Below are positions 31,601 through 43,887 of a stretch of 44,837 nucleotides of DNA, piece after piece. Under the pieces are notes generated by a model that saw only the letters and a list, made by a program, of their open reading frames with translations, searched no databases and was not told the origin of the DNA. The DNA lies in NCBI GenBank assembly GCA_032718475.1, contig JAUCBJ010007249.1, forward strand, positions 1 to 44,837. The letters run 5' to 3'. Made by a program: the position numbers and the translations under genes. This stretch comes from Nemertoderma westbladi (Eukaryota > Xenacoelomorpha > Nemertodermatida > Nemertodermatidae). Within the stretch, counting starts at the first letter, position 1. Each line of letters begins with the position of its first letter.

Positions 31601-32120
31601 TTATACGCTACTGTTAAAGGGACATCACGCTACTATATGTATTATTTAATATACGGTATGAGAGCAATATCGCACGAAGCAATGTCAGTGTGAAGAGGCA
31701 AGTCGTTTCCAAGGTCTACCCAGAGCTTGGTTTAGCCGAGACACGAGGATCTGAACTTTGCATTCCTAATACTCTGCCTACCAATAATACTTGAATATAG
31801 TAGTGGCTTTATTGTACTTTAATAAGTACGGACATTTCATCTTACTGTAGTCTCGTATTTATAATGTAATACGGGCAGTAAGGAAGGAGAAAAAGAATTA
31901 TTTCTCGCCGTCGCACTAAATATATATTATAAGTAATTACGTACGTAATAAACACTAATATATTGCACTAATCTAATAAATGATCACTAAAATAACATGT
32001 TACTAAATAAAATTAAATAAAACGATTAAAATAAAATTACATAATAATACATACATAAATATAAAAATAAAACAAATACAAATATAAAATAATATGGTCA
32101 CACACCCACTCCAGCCGTTG

Positions 32121-35100
32121 TTAAGTTGGGGAGTCCCTAGATGTTTGTTGGATTAGGGAGGTGGTCGTGGGAAGAGTATCTTGTCTCCCATAGTTTCCGG
32201 AGAGTTCTCTGTCTCTTTCCAGTAAACATAAACGTCCCACCGGGCGATTGAGCTGCTGCGTCTCGAAGACAATTCCCGGTTTCTTGAAGTTACGTCGCAT
32301 GACGACGAGTTCTACCGATCGCACCAAACCGTCATCCGAGATGTGAGTCTCGATGATACGACCTGTCTGCCACCTCTTACGTGGAAGATCTACATCCACA
32401 ATAAGAACCATGTCTCCAGCGCTAACGTTTTCTTGCTGCGCAAACCACTTAGTTCGAAGTTGTAGTGTGGGCAGATAATGTTTTTCGAAATGGTCAGCGA
32501 AACGACGGGATAACAACTGCATGAGTTGCCAAGTTTGTCGGCAGTATTCGTCTCCGTCTGTGATTTCTGATTGTGGGAGCATGGCTACAGGTTTCTTCAG
32601 TAGGAAGTGCGCGGGTGTTAGTGCTTCCAGGGAATCGGGACTCGATGAGACTGGCATAAGCGGTCTCTCGTTGAGATAGGCGGCGATTTCTTCCATTAAC
32701 GTCCGCAAAAGTTCGTCGGTGAGATAAGCGCGGCAAGGCACTATAAAATGAAATGCTGTCTTCACGCTTCTTATTAATCTCTCCCAACTTCCTCCCCACC
32801 AAGGGGCGTCGGCGGCGTTGAAGGTCCAACTAGACGCTGTTACTCGTAGTTGGTCGTCCACCTGTCTTTGGTTCCAATCTTTGACGTAAGCTTTGATTTC
32901 ATTGTTGGCACCAATGAAGTTTGTTCCCTTATCAGATCTCATTGTGTTACTAGTGCCAAAGCGAGCGATCTGTCGTCGTAAGCTTAATAGAAAGCTGTTG
33001 GTAGATAAATCGTTCACCATATCGAGATGGATGGCTCTACAAGTCATACAAACAAAGATTACACACCATCTCTTGACTATAGTCCTAGCACGATATACTT
33101 CGATAGGGCCAAATAAATCCACACCGGTATTAGTAAAGGGTGGTTCATAAAAGCTTACTCGTTCCCTAGGTAATTCTGCCTCTCTCTGTGTTAAAGGCCT
33201 ACTGAATGCTTTCCTACAGGGTATACAGTTCCTAAGAATTTGGTTCAGAGCTCTACGGGGTTTATAAAAATAATAGCGAGTTCGAATTTCGCTAAGAACT
33301 CGTTCTCTACCAGCATGATAAAGTTTGCTGTGAACATCTACAATCATCTTGACTTGTATTTCAAGATTTCTAATGAGTATGGGGAACTTAGTATCAAAGG
33401 ATAATGGGGCATTCGTTAACCTTCCTCCAACACGTATCAACCCATCTATCATTGTGCTAGAGAAACGACCCCTTAAGCGCATCTGTGGATTTCTCAACAA
33501 CAGGAAATACTTATCGGAATCTTCATAGCATTGTAAGAGTCTCAGCATCTGTTTGTTGGTTTCTTCATGCTCCTGATAACTGATCTTCTCCTTCAGAAAC
33601 TTGTCGGGTACCTTATACTTAGGAAGGTCTTTAACAACATGGACCTGCACTGATGTGATTGGAGCGGTATCACCCTTTGTTTTCATCCCAGAGTAGTGAT
33701 GGTGAAAACATCTCTTTAAATATGTAACGGCCTTACAAAGCCGATTCCAGGAACTGTAGTGATGCATCGCTCTCTGCAGAAGAGGTGAGAGTCCTTGCGA
33801 GATGTCAGGTATGCCAGATTTCCAATCCTTATCACGGATTTCCACAACGGGTTTATTTGTGGCTGTGGGTTTCTGATCCAAAGCGTCGTCTCCGGAAGTA
33901 TGTAGTACAGACAGATCTACTGTGGGTTTGAATAACTTCGATTTACTCGCCTGAGTTTTAGGTTTGACTTTCTCCGCTCCCTTGGCCTGTCTAATTTCTG
34001 CTGTAGTAAGATGAGGAGGCCATTCTTCTTCTTCTTTGTAGAGGAAGTCGGGTCCACCTAACCAGTCTGGAGTATCTACCAGTTCTTGTGGAGTTGCTCC
34101 CCTGGAAGCGATGTCCGCTGGATTAATCGTTCCGGGGCAATGTCTCCATTGATCCATCGTCGTGCAACTGAGTATAATAGCTACTCTGTTGGTAACGAAG
34201 ACGCTGAACTGACAGACTTCATTGGTTATATACTCCAACACGAGTAAAGCGTCGGTCCAATAGACAGTTTTCTCCAGGGGATAGTCGATCTGTTCTGTTA
34301 CATTCCGGCCGATGGCTGTAGCGTATAGAGCCGCTTTTAACTCCGCTCGAGGAACTTTCAACTTGTTGTTTATCAATGCCTTAGAGGTAACCAAGGCGAC
34401 TTTGATTCCGTCCGGAGTTTCCACCCTTAGGTAGGCTACTATACCGATTCCCATATCGCTGGCGTCTCCAAACACATGGAGTTGATATGAATACGTAGGG
34501 AGAACATGACCAAAATATGAACGGGAAATTATAAAGTTTTCGATGGCTGGTAGAGAATCTTCCCATTTCATCCATTTCTTTAATAATTCTCCCTTAAGTG
34601 GATCGTCCCATGAGTGGTTTTCAAGCCACATTTGTTGTACTAAACTCCGAGCAATCAATATAACTGGGCTAATAAATCCCAATGGATCGAAATAAGTGCT
34701 CAGGATACTTAAACAAATCCGTTTAGTCCGAACTGGATTATCTCGCTGTTTTAGTTGGAAAAACAGGATATCTCTTTCTGTGTCCCATTTCAAACCAAGG
34801 GTCTTAGTTTCTGGGAGATCATCCTTTATTAGATCTAGGTCTTTTGTTCCTCGATCTTCTACCGGGATCGACTCCAGAAACTCACGGGAGTTGCTGGTGA
34901 ATTTAGTTAATCGAAATCCACCTTTCTTTAAGCATGCTACCATTCCTTTAGCGACCTCAATGGCTTCTTCGACTGATGGAAGGGACTTCAGATTATCGTC
35001 CATGTAGATGTCTCGTTTGATATTGTCGATCACTTCTTTAGAGAAGGCGTCTCGGTTGTCATCCGCAGTGGTGCGCACCACGGAACAGGCGTTTGAAGGG

Positions 35101-38100
35101 CTCGAGATTATCCCAAAAGCTTGGATGGTCATCCAATACTCCACAGGTTTCTTATTGAGGTCTCCTTCAGGCCACCACAAAAATCGTAGGCTATCTCGAT
35201 CCCTATCCAGCGCTTTGACTTGTAAGAACATGCCTTCTATATCTGAGGCGAAAGCAATGGAGTATTGTCTTAATCTTAGTAGTATTCCCAACAAGGATTG
35301 GAGTAAGTTGGGTCCGGGTAACAATTCAGAATTAAGAGATTGGCCCATATAAAGGGCGGAACCGTCAAACACCACTCGTACTTCATGGGGTTTACCGGGT
35401 TTGGGAACGTAATGGTGAGTTAAGTAATACGTTCTCTCAGTAATAGGGGTTTCTTCCGGTACTAGCTCCGCATATCCCTTGCTAATAAACTTCTTCAACT
35501 GTGTTTTATACATTTCTTTAGCTGAAGAATTTGCCGTAAGGCGTCGATGTAGTTGAGCAATTCTTTTCTCTGCCAAAGGTCTGTTGTTAATGAACTTTGG
35601 TTCTCGCTTTCGGAAAGGAAGACCGATCTCATATCTACCTTGATCTTTAAGAAAACGAGTAGTTGTCGCTTGGATCTGCTTGGCTCTCTCTTCCTCCACC
35701 GATAGGGCCTTATCGTAGGAGTTGGGCTCTACGACCTCTTGAGTAAAGAATCTCACGGCGTGTTCGTCCCGAGTCTTGGCATTATAACGTTCAATGACGT
35801 CATTAAGCTCGTCGTTATAGTCGTCTCGCTCAGATGGGAGAAGGAGTTGACATAAGTTCACTTGATTTTGCCAAGTCTCGCTTTCCTTAAGGAGATCGAT
35901 GGCATTCTCCTCATCAAAAAGTTGATGTATATCGTCGTTGTCTGAGGAGTATGGAGTTCCCTCAGTTGGATCATCGAACTCACTGTTCTCAACTTCCCAT
36001 TCTCGCGCTTGATATACCTGATCTTTCGGTAATCTTTCCATTAGAGTTCTACGGGAAGGGCCAGTAAAGTACCAACCTACTCTAGTTCTTCCCGCATAAA
36101 CTTGTAGAGGTTGCGGTTGAGCAGGTCGTTTCTCCAATGTCTCGAGCGCTTCGTGCGCATTTTGACCGATGAGTATTTGCACTCCAGGATAATCTGTCTG
36201 GAATCGAGGTATCTTAAGATGTTGGATGCTCTCATCCTCGTCCCAATTATAAAGGTCTGCTTGAGTAGTAGCGAAGTTCTTTATAGCCACCATTTTCACT
36301 GACCTTATGCTATGTTCTCCTAGTTCGTCCTGGGGGGTGGACAACGCACCTACATAATAATCCGCGGTTACTGTGGATTTCCAAACTTGCATAATTCCTG
36401 ACATGTTTAGCTTAGTTCGGAACTTGGGTTGTCCAGCGAATATGTCTTCGGCTAGCTCTTTGTCGATGAATGTTCCTGTACTACCGGAGTCAAGGAGGGC
36501 GTTCACTACATAACTCCTTTTTGGTCGGTGGACCCTTACCTGTACCACAGGAAATTCTCTAATCCCTACATTGGAAGTTGGCGCTTTCCAAGATGGTTGT
36601 CGATCAGAAGTAGTTAGAGCGAGGTCAATGTCTGTATCTTTTTCATAAATGAGTGCTCGATACACTGTGGTATTTATCATGTAACAGGATTCGTTTTCGT
36701 CGGAGAACTCGTCCGTATAGAATCCTTCCATCTCAGATTGATCAGTGTCGTTCACATCACTGAATTGGACATGTAGTTCGGAATCACTTACCTGACTCGG
36801 ACCATTTCGCTCGAATTCAGTGTGCAACAAGATATGATGTTTCGCACCGCACTTGGCACATCTTGTGTCAGAGTAACAGGTTCGCCGTTGGTGTCCTTGT
36901 CTGAGGCAATTATAACACAACCGCTTATCCCACATGACTTCACGTCTCTCAGTTAATGATTTCTTTAGAAATTCATCACACATATTCAAGCGATGGGTCC
37001 CATCACATAGCGCACATTTCGGTTTGATGTTACTTACCTTACTCTGAGTAACATTGTGTACACTTGTCTTTTCTTCGGGCTTTCTCATCTGAATTCTCTT
37101 GGGAGACGTAGGAGGAGTTTTTCTTACCTGTTCTCTCCTGTCATTTGTTCGAGACTTGAATTTACTTACCTGATCTTTAGGCATTTTATTTACGTAATAA
37201 GATCTGTCAGTGTCTTTCCCGCTATCTTCTCCTTGAGAAGTCTGGCTTTCGCCATCATCTGTATAACACACTGGTGTTACCTTTCTCCTAGCGACGAGTT
37301 TTTCACTTACCTTGTTTTCCGGTGTCTTCTCTCTGGACAGTTTCAGGAGCTGTAATTTCACTTCTCCGTCTAGGAATGACATGAGATCAGCCATGGTAGG
37401 GTCTCGTCGTTGTTGTTCCATCATATATAACACTTTCTTATCCCAGCGTGTACCTACTCCACCCTTCGGTAAAGTAGAAGCCACTGCTCTAATAACCATA
37501 GCACTCTGATACTCATGAGACTTACCTAGCCAATCTAATTGTCTGCAGATCTCCTGAATCTCATCGGAAAACTCTATAATCCCGCTGCTAACAAACTTTC
37601 GGGGCGCTACTAACTTTGCATACAAATACCCAGCTATGTTATTCTTATTACCATACCTGATGTTTAGTGTATCCCAAACTTGTCTTAATCCGTCTGGATG
37701 TCCAATAAACTTTAACGCCATTAACTTGGGAGATCCTTCCAAGCACTCGATGAGGAATCTAAGTTTCTCTCCATTAGATAGCACAGAGTTCTGTATGTTA
37801 TCTTTGTAATATTCATTAAAAGGTAACCATTTCATCTCATCTCCATTGAACTTGACGATCTCTCCCACCTTTACCGCTTGCCGGGCTTCGGTTCTAGCCA
37901 TTTGACGCGTAAAACTTTCTTGGGCCATCATATTATTTAATATCGAGTTATCGGTATATAAATTTCTCGGATTATGATCCGGTCTATAGGGAATATCATT
38001 ATCAACAGGTCTATAATTACCCTTAATAGGGTTCACTATAGGAGTTTCTACTTCGCTAGCAGTATAGATGCGTGTAGGCTCCACACCTTGCGCATGAGAT

Positions 38101-40334
38101 ACTTCAGACCTAACAGGTTGACACATTGTTACAGGGGGTGGTGGTATACCCTTTTGTGTATTTACTAATTTATCGCGTTCTAGCGCGATACTTTGCTGCA
38201 CTTCTTGCAACTCTAGCCTACTTTCCCTTACTGTGCCCTTGAATTGCTGAACGGTCTCCTGCATCTGTCCGAGCAGGAGATCCATCCCCCGTCGTCTCTC
38301 ATCCACCCATTCAACCACCGAAGCGGGATTCGCCAACGTTGTAGCGGGCAGACGAGGGACAACGGGCGACAAATCATGAATATTTCGCTCGGAGTCCAGG
38401 GCATGAACTGTCTCATGGGCTGTTCTGCTGGGCACAGGTAGCTTAGTGCTGTGCAAAGGGAATTGAGAGGTAGGTTCAGGGAGTACAGGTGTCTCTACGA
38501 CCGAAAGGGTGGCTTCGGGAACAGGCCTAATTATTTCAGGCTCATCTACTATAGTAGGGAGTCTTTCTATTGTAATTATTTGGTCTGTGGGTTCTGTACT
38601 ACCTAAGTTGGTGTTATTTAGTTGCCTTCTAACAGCTGGAGGCAAATCAGGCAATTTCTGACGGTGGAATGTTCTTTTGCGTCTGCTTAGGTGAGATCTA
38701 TTTCCTTTGCCTTCAGTATCGGTGGTATCGCCTTCCTCAGATGATGTATATCCCTGTCTTTTGGGAGTAGATCGATTCATCATCTGCATATTACTAGCTG
38801 TTAACTGTTTATTTATGCAGTCTTGATTCTCCTGAATATTTTCCAATTCCAATTGGGCAATCTCTTCAGCCGCTATCCGCTCCGCTTCTGCCGCTGCCCT
38901 TGCCGCTTTTCTTTCCATTTCGGCTGCTTTTCTTTTCGCTTCTGCCTCTGCCACTGCCGCTTTTCTTTCCATTTCGGCTGCTTTTCTTTTCGCTTCTGCC
39001 TCTGCCACTGCCGCTTTTCTTTTCGCTTCTGCCTCTGCCGCTGCCGCTTTTCTTTTCGCTTCTGCCTCTGCCGCTGCCGCTTTTCTTTCCGCTTCGGCTG
39101 CTTTACTTTCCTCTTCGGCTGCTTTCCTTTCGGCTTCTGCGGCTGCTACTGCTGCTTTCTTTCTGTCTTCTATGCGTTTTTTCTTAACCCTTTCTTCTTG
39201 GTCTCTAGCGATGCGGAGTTGTTCATCGAATTTAGCTTGGTTCGCCGCTAACCTATCCACATCGATTGCGTCCAATACACGCTGGGCTCCTTCACTATTA
39301 GGGCTAAGCCCCTCTAACCTTCTCCTCAACTCTTCATCACCTAAAAAACGTTGATAGTCTGACAGATAGATGTCAATGGCATCCCTCTTATGCGGTTTCT
39401 CTGCCGTCGCTTCACTTTCCACTTGGGAAAAAGTAGCGTCTGTTGATTCTCCATGGGTTGAGCGCTCCTCCAGCTGAGCTTTCCACTGAGCTGTTCCTTG
39501 AACCTGGCGACTCACCCATTGAAACCAAGTCTTTACGGCAACTTGCAACAACGTGTCTTGTCTTCTTTTAGAAGCCTCCTCAAAGGCCGATAAGATTAGT
39601 CTGATTCGCAGAATTCTTTCTCTAACTTGATAAAGCAGTTGTCCCTGCTCTTGAGGTCCTTGGGGTTGTTGAAACAATTGTTTTTCTACTCGCTCCATAG
39701 AGCTGAAGAATCCCTGTGCGTATCCGGCTGCGGACCTCTTCCACACAGCTGGATCGATGGTTTCCTTGGCTACTCCCATCCGGTGTATGTCTTCCCAGGC
39801 AGCTTCTGATAAATCAAACGGGAGTCCGGGTCCGGGGAAGTTCCATTGCGACTCGACCATAGACTTCAGTTCTTCCCTTGTGTATCCCTCATAACTATCT
39901 TTAGTTGATCGCTTACTTCTCGCCCAATCGATCTGGTATTCTTCCACCGCGATCAATAACCTAGTGAGTACGGCTGCAGGAAGGATGAGAAGGGGATCCG
40001 AATAAACCGCATCCGTCATCCTTGCTCCGCGCTCGGGTGTCAGCTCTACAGTATCTTCACTACTGGCGCTGTCGGGCCGCTGAGAAATAAGTTCTTGGCT
40101 CGCGGGTTGTTGCTGTTCCGCTGCTTCTTGGTCCCGCTTGACCTGGGCTCGAGTGCCTATGATAGACCTACGATGTTGGACCAGCCTAGGTTCTGTTATT
40201 ACTACTGGAGGGATGACTTTCCTCACAGTGGGAGGTGAACTGAATTTAGGACTAGACGGTTCTACACCCTTATCTGAGTCGCAGATAGTTTAATCTAATA
40301 AACTGTCTGACAGGTTCTGCTTAGTATCAGACAT
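32121..40334 (-). CDS. BEL/Pao Gag-Pol polyprotein
   Basis: The frame is open for about 2700 residues from a GTG at 40226 (and codons upstream to 40289) to a TAA at 32121-32123. Approximate residues counted from 40226: Ala/Glu/Lys-rich repeat coil 345-455; BEL Gag core (DUF1759-like) 785-930; Cys/His knuckles 1075-1135 including CYNCLRQGHQRRTC; aspartic protease DSGSTGTF about 1245; RT 1610-1800 with YMDD about 1740; RNase H about 1910-2050; H2C2 integrase zinc finger about 2300-2340; integrase core with GVDLFGP, SDKGTNF and GSWERLI supplying D, D and E (2365-2485); C-terminal DUF5641-like domain about 2560-2660. All catalytic residues I can check are present. The best start codon is ATG 40332-40334 (A at -3), in the same frame, but one TAA lies at 40290-40292. 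Translation may otherwise begin at a later ATG. Confidence 0.96.
38850..39190 (-). repeat. Intragenic repeat coding an Ala/Glu/Lys coil in Gag
   Basis: Imperfect repeats of codons for AEAEAKRKAA / AEMERKAA encode a roughly 110-residue charged alanine-rich helix. It is probably a coiled coil or single alpha helix. DNA identity between units is high, so slippage is likely to change its length between copies of the element. Confidence 0.85.
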
Positions 40335-40469
40335 GTTTGTTTACACAGTTGAATGTCTACTGCTATATTACAGTCTAAGCAAGTCTAGTAATTCAGTGTT
40401 AACTGCTAGCCTAGTAATTAATTACCGATACTGCTACTCAGTGTAGCGTGATATATAATATATTAGTAT

Positions 40470-40715
40470 ACCGGTATGCTTATAGTATATATAAGTATTA
40501 TTACAGACTAGTTTATCACAGAAACCGGTATATAATTTTAGCATAAATATATATAAATATATAATATGCCTATCGTGGATACCGGTATGTAGTTTACACT
40601 TATAGTATATATAATACAAGTATAATTATTAACTAGAATTAATTACAGAATACCGGTATGATTTCAGCTTAAGTTTATAAAAATAAATATAATAAGCCTA
40701 TTGGAAATACCGGTA
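40470..40715. repeat. Dimeric repeat with ACCGGTAT palindrome in BEL leader
   Basis: ACCGGTAT occurs at 40470, 40524, 40581, 40652 and 40709 (spacings 54, 57, 71, 57). Units 1 and 3 resemble each other (TTATAGTATATATAA, ending TACAGAA). Units 2 and 4 resemble each other (ATATAAATATAATA..GCCTAT, ending GGAAAT/GTGGAT). This is a two-part higher-order repeat about 110-130 bp long. Confidence 0.75.
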
Positions 40716-41252
40716 TGTCAATTATTTTAGAATAATTGAATTTCTGAATTTTAAGGGTTACTTGGTTACTTTAACTTACTTTATTACCGTTATTTAAGCA
40801 GTAGTCCAACTGATATTGAGACCTAATTGTGGTTTGGCAGGCCTACTATTTATAAATCGTTTGAGTTGATTTATAATATATATATACCCGTTTAATGGGT
40901 TTTGTCAATGTTTGAAATAAATGTTATTATTTCTGGGGGAGTCACTACACATAAGCTGTGCGCTCTCAGTGGAGTGCTACTTGTTAGACACTAAAACAAA
41001 TAATTCTAATTTACCTAAGTTACTTAATACTACAAATTACGTACAATTCGGGTTGAGATTACAATCTCTAAATAAACACAAAAATTTAATTACAAATACA
41101 CAAATACAAATTTTTAGGGTAATTTTACAAGAAGTCTACTAACCAGCCTAACAAAGGGTTAGAATATCTGGTTATTACAACAGACAGGTTACTACGGTAT
41201 TTGAAAATAATAAGTAGTAGTAAATATACTGCGTTGTCCAGATTGCGTTGCG

Positions 41253-41421
41253 CAGCCCATGACTTTCTTGAGACGCATCTTAAAGGACACTGGCCTTAAA
41301 GATGCGGATGATCTAGCAAATTTCATGGGTGATAGGGAGTTGTGGCGGTGCAATTTTGTTGACAAGCCGGCACAGCATTCTTAAAAATGCAGCTGCAATG
41401 CAGCATGCCGATCCTAGTAGT
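41253..41421 (+). mobile_element. Nested 5'-truncated LINE 3' end in BEL leader
   Basis: About 169 bp match the 3' end of the LINE at 24737-24906 with roughly 12 substitutions (about 7%). They include the last coding residues (PMTFLRR..., ELWR), the stop and the tail GCAGCATGCCGATCCTAGTAG. Orientation is opposite to the BEL element. TCCAGAT occurs after it (41421-41427) and also 12-19 bases before it, possibly a target duplication with filler bases. Confidence 0.85.
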
Positions 41422-41854
41422 CCAGATAGGAAAATACCACCGCCTGACGACCTATAACCGTATCGCTATAGGTACTACGTTATGTATCACGGAGTGTTCC
41501 TACCTAGAGATTAATTACCGCGGTCTACCAGAACCAACGTGCCTATTAACCACTTTACAACACAAATACACTGCCTACATACTAATTGCTTTCGGAAAGC
41601 TCTGTACACTAAACCCTAAATTAGGTACAAGTACTTGTATAACAAATAATTTGTAGTTAAAAATACTTGAACAGCTAAAAGAACCACGGCATCTGCTGGA
41701 GTGACCGGTGCACAAAATCACCAGTCTTTACCTACGCCGAGCAGCCCTGATGTAGTACCGGGGTTAGTTTAACTATAACGGTATGTATAACAAACACAAT
41801 TACTGTAGGAATAAACTTGGGGATATGAATGTTGCGAATAATAGCATAAACTCT

Positions 41855-42432
41855 GAATAATAAATATTACGCTACGCGTACAAACTACTCAAACAAAATG
41901 CAGACCAAATACTGACAGACTACTATCAAGCCTAAACAAATTACGGTATATGCAGACTCCGAAATGATTAAGTAGTATGCGTTCTAACCCAGTAGTACGA
42001 CTTATTCTTTAGATGGGGGTTTACCTTACAGCTATGGCTGCCCCTACTTCCTAACCGTTCTTTATCGGACATACACTCTACACAAACCGAAATTTCCTCA
42101 AACCCAACAACAGCCAGACAACTATCCAGCCTACAAATTATCTAAATAAAATTATACACTACCCGTACAGACTACACAAACAAAGTACAGACCAAACGCT
42201 GGCGGACTCCTATCAGGCCTAAATAAACCACAGGACATGCAGACTCCGAAATGGTTAAGTAGTATGCGTTCTAACCCAGTAGTACGACTTATTCTTTAGA
42301 TGGGGGTTTACCTTACAGCTATGGCTGCCCCTACTTCCTAACCGTTCTTTATCGGACATACACTCTACATGCACTGCAATCCGTTCAGACCTAATCAACA
42401 GTTAGCCAACAGTCAAGCCTACAAATTATCTG
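41855..42432. repeat. 287-bp tandem duplication in BEL leader
   Basis: A little over two copies with a 287-bp period. Within it, 41950-42082 and 42237-42369 (133 bp) differ at a single base, while the sequence just upstream differs at roughly one base in four (for example 41860-41945 versus 42147-42232). A partial third copy starts near 42395 (GCCTACAAATTATCT). On the element strand this is the RNA leader between the 5' LTR and Gag. Confidence 0.85.
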
Positions 42433-42725
42433 TACAATCTGAGCAGGCTTACACGCCTTCTGCTCAATATTAACCTACAAATAAATAAAACTTGACAGAA
42501 ACAAGTAAAATCTCAATAAAAAACCAGGGCGGCCGTCCCTGATTAATTATTAAGGCCTACCGGTATATAATTATCAAAATCGAATAATACTGATGTACCT
42601 GTACCGTAAGTACCGGTTCGGGCAGTTGGGCCTACAGGCCTACAGTAGTACAGGTTACCGTTCAACCGGTACCGGTACTTTAGACTTGATTGCTTACACC
42701 GCAATCCAGAAGCAATATCTGTTAT

Positions 42726-43882
42726 TGTTTGCGCTTTTAAGACCTTTGACAGTTTAACCTGCCAAATTAGGATGTCTTTTGGATGATATATATTCTTTAG
42801 CTTATGACGAGTATTTGATACACTACATTAGCCGAAGCCAGTCTATGCGCAATCATTCACCCGCTGGATATACCCAGGAGACTGAATTCGGAGCTTAATG
42901 ATTGATGGTGTAAGCCTACCGTATTATTCGACTGATCGTAATATATAATCTCTGACAAATATTATTCACTTTCGGGAAATATTAACAGTTCCTTTAGGAC
43001 GTGGCGCTCTAAATATGTAAACAGAGTTATGACTTAAACTAGACACAACGAAAAGGCTATAGATTTACGTATATGGCGCATTCTTTAGGAGATGCTTTGT
43101 TATCAGTTACAATCATACACAATGCTGCACAATACTGCACACTAATCTGCCGACCTTCACTAAATTTAGTCACGTATAAAGAGAGCAACAGACAATTTAT
43201 GTTGGGCATATGAAATAGCATTAGATTCACTTCAAACCACTTAACATAGGTCGCAATCGTTTATCTGTAACCGGTCTCTCTAACCTTTAGTATATCAAGA
43301 AGGTGGGGTGTCTGACTATTGATCAGTATTCCGATATAATATTTCATCAACAAATATAATGAACAACAGACAGCAAAAGCAGTAATATTAAGGTATGAAT
43401 TGTTTAGTTATGATTTGATATAGTTCGATAAGTAAGATAACAGATATACGTTCTATAATTAAGCCTACTAATGTAAAGCTAAAGAATGCTGATATACGGA
43501 GGTGCCAAAAGCCGATGTTCTTAGGCTCTGGGCAAAAACACAACACCGAACTACTGAGTTTCTGTATCCACCTCCAACACAGAGACAAAAAACGCTCTGA
43601 TTGGTCAACCGAACCACGAGAGAACAAAGAAACAAAGAAATGTCGACGTGGCAATATCAGCTGTTAGCCGTCGTCATGGTAGCGACACTGTTTTCAAGAG
43701 TATCTAGCTTATCGCGTCACGAGATTGCGGATTATGTCCTCTAAAGTACAAATACAGAAGAAATGACCCTCATGTCCTCCAAAACACCAGTACAGCAAGG
43801 ACACGGCCTTTTTATGCCTGGTAAACCAACTACAGAGTACTTTAAGGGAAAATAACCGGTTAATGACGCAAAAGCTTTTACA
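42726..43882 (-). repeat. 5' LTR of the BEL element
   Basis: 1157 bp, the partner of 27664-28820 at a constant offset of 15,062. On the element strand it starts TGTAAAAGC and ends GCGCAAACA. It should contain the promoter and transcription start. The sequence directly inside (42725 downwards on the minus strand) does not match a tRNA 3' end that I can recall, so no primer-binding site is assigned. A TGG lies about 17 bases in. Confidence 0.97.
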
Positions 43883-43887
43883 CACGT
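43883..43887. repeat. Target-site duplication, right copy (CACGT)
   Basis: CACGT directly outside the high-coordinate LTR matches 27659-27663. Removing the element and one copy would rejoin TTCC-CACGT-GAGTAG. Confidence 0.9.

Larger units (their letters stand above)
30421..32120. other. BEL internal non-coding spacer with duplications
   Basis: The spacer lies between the Gag-Pol stop and the accessory ORF. It contains a GC-richer block (30470-30625), a long palindrome (31208-31260) and a 166-bp-shifted duplication (31297-31600). A 57-codon ATG frame on the opposite strand (30450-30623) is noted separately. Confidence 0.6.
27664..43882 (-). mobile_element. Complete BEL/Pao LTR retrotransposon, 16.2 kb
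   Basis: The 16,219-bp element on the minus strand has two 1157-bp LTRs (27664-28820 and 42726-43882), a TG...CA structure and a CACGT target duplication. The internal region is 13,905 bp: a 2.4-kb leader, a single Gag-Pol frame with BEL/Pao domain order, and a 3.3-kb tail with accessory open frames. Typical BEL elements are roughly 5-10 kb, so this one is large. Near-identical LTRs point to a recent insertion. It split the host sequence between 27663 and 43888. Confidence 0.97.

Noticed and set aside
38823-39251. Plus-strand frames opposite Gag (Cys/Phe/Leu-rich)
   Set aside because: Shadow of the Ala/Glu/Lys codon repeat in the real minus-strand Gag frame.
42690-42725. tRNA primer-binding site next to the 5' LTR
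   Set aside because: The bases inside the LTR do not match a tRNA 3' end that I can identify, so I did not annotate one.
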